Under the pieces are notes generated by a model. That model ran no database searches, was not told the DNA's origin, and was given only the letters and a program-made list of their open reading frames with translations. Shown piece by piece: positions 60,201 to 64,000 of a stretch of DNA of 64,000 nt (position 1 is its first letter; each line of letters starts with the position of its first letter). The DNA comes from Mesostigma viride (lineage: Eukaryota; Streptophyta; Mesostigmatophyceae; Mesostigmatales; Mesostigmataceae): contig RPFO01000252.1 in NCBI GenBank assembly GCA_009746045.1, forward strand, positions 53,660 to 117,659, written 5' to 3'. A program made the translations under genes and the position numbers.

Positions 60201-62023
60201 CCTAAACTTTCGATTACTAAGTCAACGGTAACTTACCCTTCCCCCCTCTGCAGTGGAACCACCGTAAGATCCACTTCCCCTCCTGTCACCGCCCTCTTGC
60301 TGCTCGAACGGACTTCCCTGTAAAAATAGCAAACGCGATTGTCCATTCACAAGAAAAAAATTACTACAAAAATAAACAAGGATATACGCACGCAAACCTT
60401 TTCAATACAAGTAAACCGGAGAGGAATCTGACGCACTCATGTACCTGGGTGCTTCCCGCCATTGAGCGGGCTTCTCTTGCACCAACATCCTCTTGCCGGC
60501 CCTGCGAACATTTCAACGGAAAGTAAAAATCCGCTTAGTTGTCGGAAATGACATGTCTGGCGAATATTGCAAAAAAATGCGTATTGTATTTCACGACATC
60601 AATTTAATGGGCGGAGACTTACGAAGATCGGCCCGCCACCTTCCAAATTGCCCAGCGTCATATCGAAAACATCGAGGACTTCCCCTCCATCGACCCCCTT
60701 CCCCCTTCCCCTCTGCCGCGGCGGGGGCATATCGCCCGTCGCGACCGGCTTGGAAGTCGCGGGGGGATCCCTTGCGGTTGAGGGCACTGCGGCCGACTCG
60801 TGCACACTCTCCCCCCTCTTTTGGGCTACTGCGGCAGGCGCGGCATGGGAGGGCGCGGCGGCTACTGTCTCTGGCGCATTCTGAGCCAACCGACGCAACC
60901 TTAGCTCCTGCTGGAGCAGGGTTTCGAAACGAGGCATGAATGTGCGCTTGGAGGTATAAGGCACCTTGGCGACTTCAGGTTTGTCATTAAGGATGTCTTG
61001 GTACAGCGCGAATTGCTGTTCACGAGTGCCATTCGCGAGTCGCTCAAACCGCTCAATCTGAATCCGCTTAACCGGATCGTCCACCATCTCAAGACCACCG
61101 TGGTACTCATCCTTCCCAGTGACCGCGGCAAAGCTGACACCAGATTCCACCATTGGGGGCGGCGTGCCCTCCCTTGCACGCTTGTGAGGAGGCTGTTGTG
61201 GGGAGGCGCCTTGGGCCTGAACTGGTTGCCCTTCTGACCCTTCCCCCCTAGGGGGAGAGTCGCCGACCACCTGCGATGTAGGGCCGCCCTTTTCCATCTG
61301 CAACACAAAACAAAAAAATTGGAAAAAACATACGAGTCAGCAGGAAGATGCGCCCCACGTCGCAACTCAATACAAAAAATGCATCATTATGTCAAGGTAC
61401 AAACAACGTTATAATTCAGAATGAACAGAGATTCATAACAAGAGAACGACGCACTAAAAGATGCGACCGCCGTCGCAACTTTCGTCAATTCACTCTCTAT
61501 ACAAACAACTCTATGTCCCTCATAAAGAATCAATTGGCAAGGAAATGCAAAAAAATTCCGTTACCACCTCCGTCGACCCATAAGTGGTTCGCGAATGGGA
61601 AATCGCTGCTGATTTTCGGTCGAGCCCTTCACGGTATTTTCGAAATCTCGAGGCAAGGTTGCGCGGAAGAGGGCCCCCCTCAATCATGCGTGCGATCGGA
61701 CTGGCCATGGAAACGGATACCTGGTTCCTGGACTGCCTTGCACGGTCAACCATCTTGAAACTTCCCCGGAGAAGGAAATCAGACGTCAGACGGTTGAATA
61801 TGCGAACGTCAAGATTTGACCAACCCATCATCCATTCCACCACCTTCTCCGCGGCATCATGGAAGACCTGCCTCTCATCCGCCACTCCTCCAGACCCAAG
61901 AAGAATTACAAGGGCAAGATAGAGTTGGGAGAGAAGGGCACTGGTGACCCTAGGGGCATTTACGAATGGTTCGGCATTCTCTGCCGCGAGGGGGGCTGAC
62001 ATGTGGGCTAGTACCCTCAACAT
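54271..62023 (-). CDS. Unrecognised ~2.1-kaa protein, eight exons, two apparent 1-nt deletions
   Basis: I do not recognise the family. Exons (minus): 62023-61568, 61297-60623, 60501-60445, 60317-60237, 60112-59606, 59163-57977, 57787-55109, 54965-54271. All introns are GT-AG and phases agree, provided one G is restored in a G7 run near 58530 (exon 6) and one base in a G-rich stretch between about 55930 and 56100 (exon 7). Without these the frame stops at 58522 and at 55538. Visible parts: a hydrophobic helix near residues 28-45, Pro/Arg-rich and Ala-rich linkers, helical Lys/Glu-rich blocks, a folded-looking core in exon 7 (QRWLFWCEDPLK, FGEPAHIRRWKRLV), a long Asp/Glu tract, 24-aa repeats containing GNAGGRICDEEGD, and a C-terminal block with WVDDVCINWEHKYPKKEDF. 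It could be a lineage-specific host protein or a transposon-borne one. The start at 62023 is the first ATG of exon 1. Confidence 0.65.
55577..55900 (-). repeat. 72-bp coding repeat (24-aa unit), ~4.5 copies
   Basis: Units with period 72 (core ACGCCCGCCGGCGTTTCCAG on the plus strand near 55579, 55651, 55723, 55795 and 55867) encode about five 24-residue repeats with GNAGGRICDEEGDRQQEGG in the sense frame. The repeat is also open in a second frame (ETPAGVSVMRRGIAS), so the frame cannot be judged from openness alone. Phase at both exon borders supports the GNAGGRI frame here. Confidence 0.85.
56125..56285 (-). repeat. Acidic low-complexity tract (GAG/GAT/GAC repeats)
   Basis: CTC/GTC triplets on the plus strand encode a run of about 45 mostly Asp and Glu residues within exon 7 of the unknown gene. 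It lies just upstream of the G-rich stretch where the frame changes. Such tracts are common in nuclear and histone-binding proteins, but here it is only descriptive. Confidence 0.85.
57878..57969 (-). repeat. Two copies of the 22-nt intron motif in intron 6
   Basis: AGAAACGCCGGCGGTCGCA occurs at 57878-57896 and 57947-57965 on the plus strand, inside the 189-bp intron between exons 6 and 7. In sense the second copy lies 8 nt after the donor and reads TTGCGACCGCCGGCGTTTCT. Further copies lie in introns 1, 4 and 5. Confidence 0.85.
59164..59605 (-). repeat. Intron 5: three ~151-bp tandem units, one with a copied exon end
   Basis: Units starting near 59225, 59377 and 59528 each contain AGAAACGCCGGCCGTCGCAA, then CCCCCCTCACAACAGAGGTA, then a version of the exon 5 end and its donor. 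The real donor is at 59605. The first unit keeps a usable copy (GGGGAACGAG then GTAAGTATACC), while the middle one has lost GT (GAGCCAAGTG). The array expanded from the exon 5 border into the intron. Confidence 0.8.
60161..60183 (-). repeat. 22-nt intron motif copy in intron 4
   Basis: AGAAACGCCGGCCGTCGTAA lies within the 124-bp intron between exons 4 and 5. It differs from the intron 5 copies by one base over the core, and its surroundings are otherwise unlike them. Confidence 0.8.
61344..61481 (-). repeat. Two diverged motif copies in intron 1
   Basis: AGATGCGACCGCCGTCGCAA (61460-61479) and AGATGCGCCCCACGTCGCAA (61346-61365) share the CGTCGCAA end and the overall length with the intron motif, but not the AAACG start. 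They lie in the 270-bp intron before exon 2. Confidence 0.55.
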
Positions 62024-64000
62024 ACTTTTCTTGCCTCTGACTCATCGGAGGGAATGGGAACGCATCGGATACGAAAGTGTCCAAGAGGTGTGGGCAAACA
62101 GGACTCATACAATGTGAGAGATTTGGGATGCCCATTGCAGTGAGAGTGCACGTGCGATGATCATAAGGAAGACGAACTATGAGGAAGGGGGAGGTGCTCA
62201 GGGTGAAGTGGGGGGGGGTTTAACGGACGACGATACGGGAAAAATATGGGTTATTCACTTCTTCCTTCATTCCTAGAGTCTGCCTAGAAAAAATGAAAAT
62301 GTTAAGTCATAACTTGTTAATATGTTATATTAATGTTTAATGTTACTTTTATAACGTATCATTTTCTCCTCGAGAAGGTGGAGTAGAAATTCAAAAGGAA
62401 AGGACGACATCACTACAAATGGAAGATCTTCCACTTTACATCAAAAAAATAGTCGAGGATTACTGCTCGCTCCGAACGACCTCCGGGCCGAGCGGATACC
62501 GGGGGACAGTGTCAAAGGTCTGGATTTCGACATAATCGCACATGGAATAGATAAGTTATGCATTGTGCTTCGACATGCCGCTTGGGGGCGTTCTTCGCCA
62601 ATTTAACCTCGGGTATAATAACAATACAAAAAAAAATTCAAAACCTTTGGATTTTATTCCGGGCGGTATGTTATCGTAACTTTCGCAGATTCCGTTCGGA
62701 CGGAAAGGACGCCATCGCAGTCACCTCTGGAGAGGATGCAACGACTTCAACACACCACTGCCAGGTCATCAAGGTGCTGCATAGGGCGCGGCGCAAGTGT
62801 ATGGTTCACTTGGGCAAAAAACCGTCTCGCTTTACTGTTTGCGAACACGAAGAACATTCTCGGCACATCGAAATAGCCCTCAGTCGCGACTTTGAATGCG
62901 CGCCTCGACCTGGGATTGGCGGGGACCTGCGACTTCGGCCAACAGGAATCGAGAGGTCGGGGTGTATTTATTCCCAGGAGACGAGACTCCTGGGAAGATG
63001 ATATCAAAGGGGGACTCCGCGGACCAGTGCGGACTTGGCAAAGGAGCACTTGCCGCGGCCAAGAAAATTGGGTAGCTAGTGCTTTTTGGAGGAAAACCTT
63101 TGCGGGACTCCGACACGGATTAGCACTTTACGGGCGTATTGTTTGGCACTCGCGACATTCGGATCATCAAGAAGGTTTTCGCTGGAACAAAACAAGCGAT
63201 GGTAATCCGCGTGAAGCATCGGAAGGACAAGATTCTCTTGGCAAGTATTTGGGAAAGTGCCCAAAGACGAGAGGTCGAAAGCTATCCTCGACAACCGCAA
63301 AAGGAGCAAAGTTTGGCCGCCAAAGAAGAGATGTTCTCGTTCGATGAAAGCGCGAAAAGGTTTCGAAGGGTCTCGATGTTGTGCAAACTGCAGAGAGGGA
63401 AGATCGCGGGACCAGTCTATTTAGATATGAGTTGCGCCCGGCGTTCTCTGGGTTGAATCCCCCTCTACAACACATAAATTTCTGGACTTCGTATGTAGTG
63501 AAAATGTACGAGTGATTGCCATTCTTTGGTGATAAATGGTGTTAGGAGTTCGCCCCAGGCTTTCTTTGTTGCCTTTTCTCAATTTTAAGCTCGCATAAAT
63601 AGATGAAGATGACTATAAATGCAGTTTTTTTTTAATAATATAAACTATTCGGGCAGTAGTTCTGGTTTAGCAGATGTCGTCTGGACGGTCGACATAAGGG
63701 ACGTCCTATCTAGACCGCTGTTTCCGGATTTGGGAAGGACCGACAAGAATGCCGGGATAGGAATGTAAACTGCTGTCAATTACCGACATGTCTGTGTGAA
63801 ACATGACTGGAAAGGACGATTTCCCGTCATTTGCCAACAATACGTGACAACAAGTGTGGAGGGGCGCAATGGCTCTTCTTGAGGATGGAGTGGACGGACC
63901 CAAAGGGCTGTAATTCGGCTGTCGGAAAGGGATGATGACAAAGAGGACGTGACATTCGCGTTAAGAGGCAGACGATAACACGCCGATGTGTGTTGGGTTC
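62024..64000. other. No supported gene
   Basis: Frames up to 151 codons exist on both strands (for example 62892-63347 plus and 63167-63475 minus), but none has a recognisable motif or a splice-consistent extension. The base composition is lower in GC than the gene to the left. The part next to 62024 presumably includes the promoter of the minus-strand unknown gene. Confidence 0.5.

Noticed and set aside
62892-63475. 100-151-codon overlapping frames on both strands
   Set aside because: No recognisable motif, both strands are open over the same stretch, and no splice-consistent extension was found.

Overview
The window is nuclear DNA of a eukaryote, most likely a green alga. Both host genes I recognise are split by GT-AG introns. 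The larger one encodes a glutaminyl-tRNA synthetase (GlnRS) that, as I recall the family, reads most like the land-plant enzyme. The lineage is inferred from protein resemblance and intron style; no search was run. Nothing bacterial, organellar or CRISPR-like was seen.

Layout. 1-8.04 kb is a stack of retroelements: ORF1-only LINE relatives, and a reverse-transcriptase LINE on the + strand that is interrupted by a 2.95-kb insert flanked by TTAA. That insert itself holds another ORF1-only element. 8.7-29.3 kb (minus) is a complete 22-exon GlnRS gene encoding 809 aa; its introns are mostly mini- and microsatellites. 29.3-35.1 kb is intergenic, with a pure (TTG)607 tract, a third ORF1-only LINE copy, a G-rich inverted-repeat element and several (AAC)n-tailed repeats. 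35.1-50.07 kb (plus) is a 12-exon gene for a two-pass membrane protein with a Cache-like outer region and a cyclic-nucleotide phosphodiesterase (PDE) catalytic domain. 51.18-53.81 kb is the 5' part of an LTR retrotransposon with a 585-bp LTR, a small protein resembling the RNase H1 hybrid-binding domain, and a Gln-rich Gag-like ORF. 54.27-62.02 kb (minus) is an eight-exon gene for a protein of about 2.1 kaa that I do not recognise. It shows two apparent 1-nt deletions in G-rich sequence and a repeated 22-nt intron motif. 62.0-64.0 kb holds nothing I can name.

The host genes do not form a pathway: GlnRS (translation) and the PDE (signalling) are divergently transcribed. The recurring theme is tandem duplication at splice sites. 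In three introns of the two genes the repeat unit carries a copy of the 5' or 3' splice site, and in others a satellite starts at or ends on the exon border. The best leads are this splice-site repeat behaviour, the unknown gene whose coding repeat is the reverse complement of its intron motif, the hybrid-binding-domain protein in the LTR element, and the ORF1-only elements that share a tail with an RT-bearing LINE.
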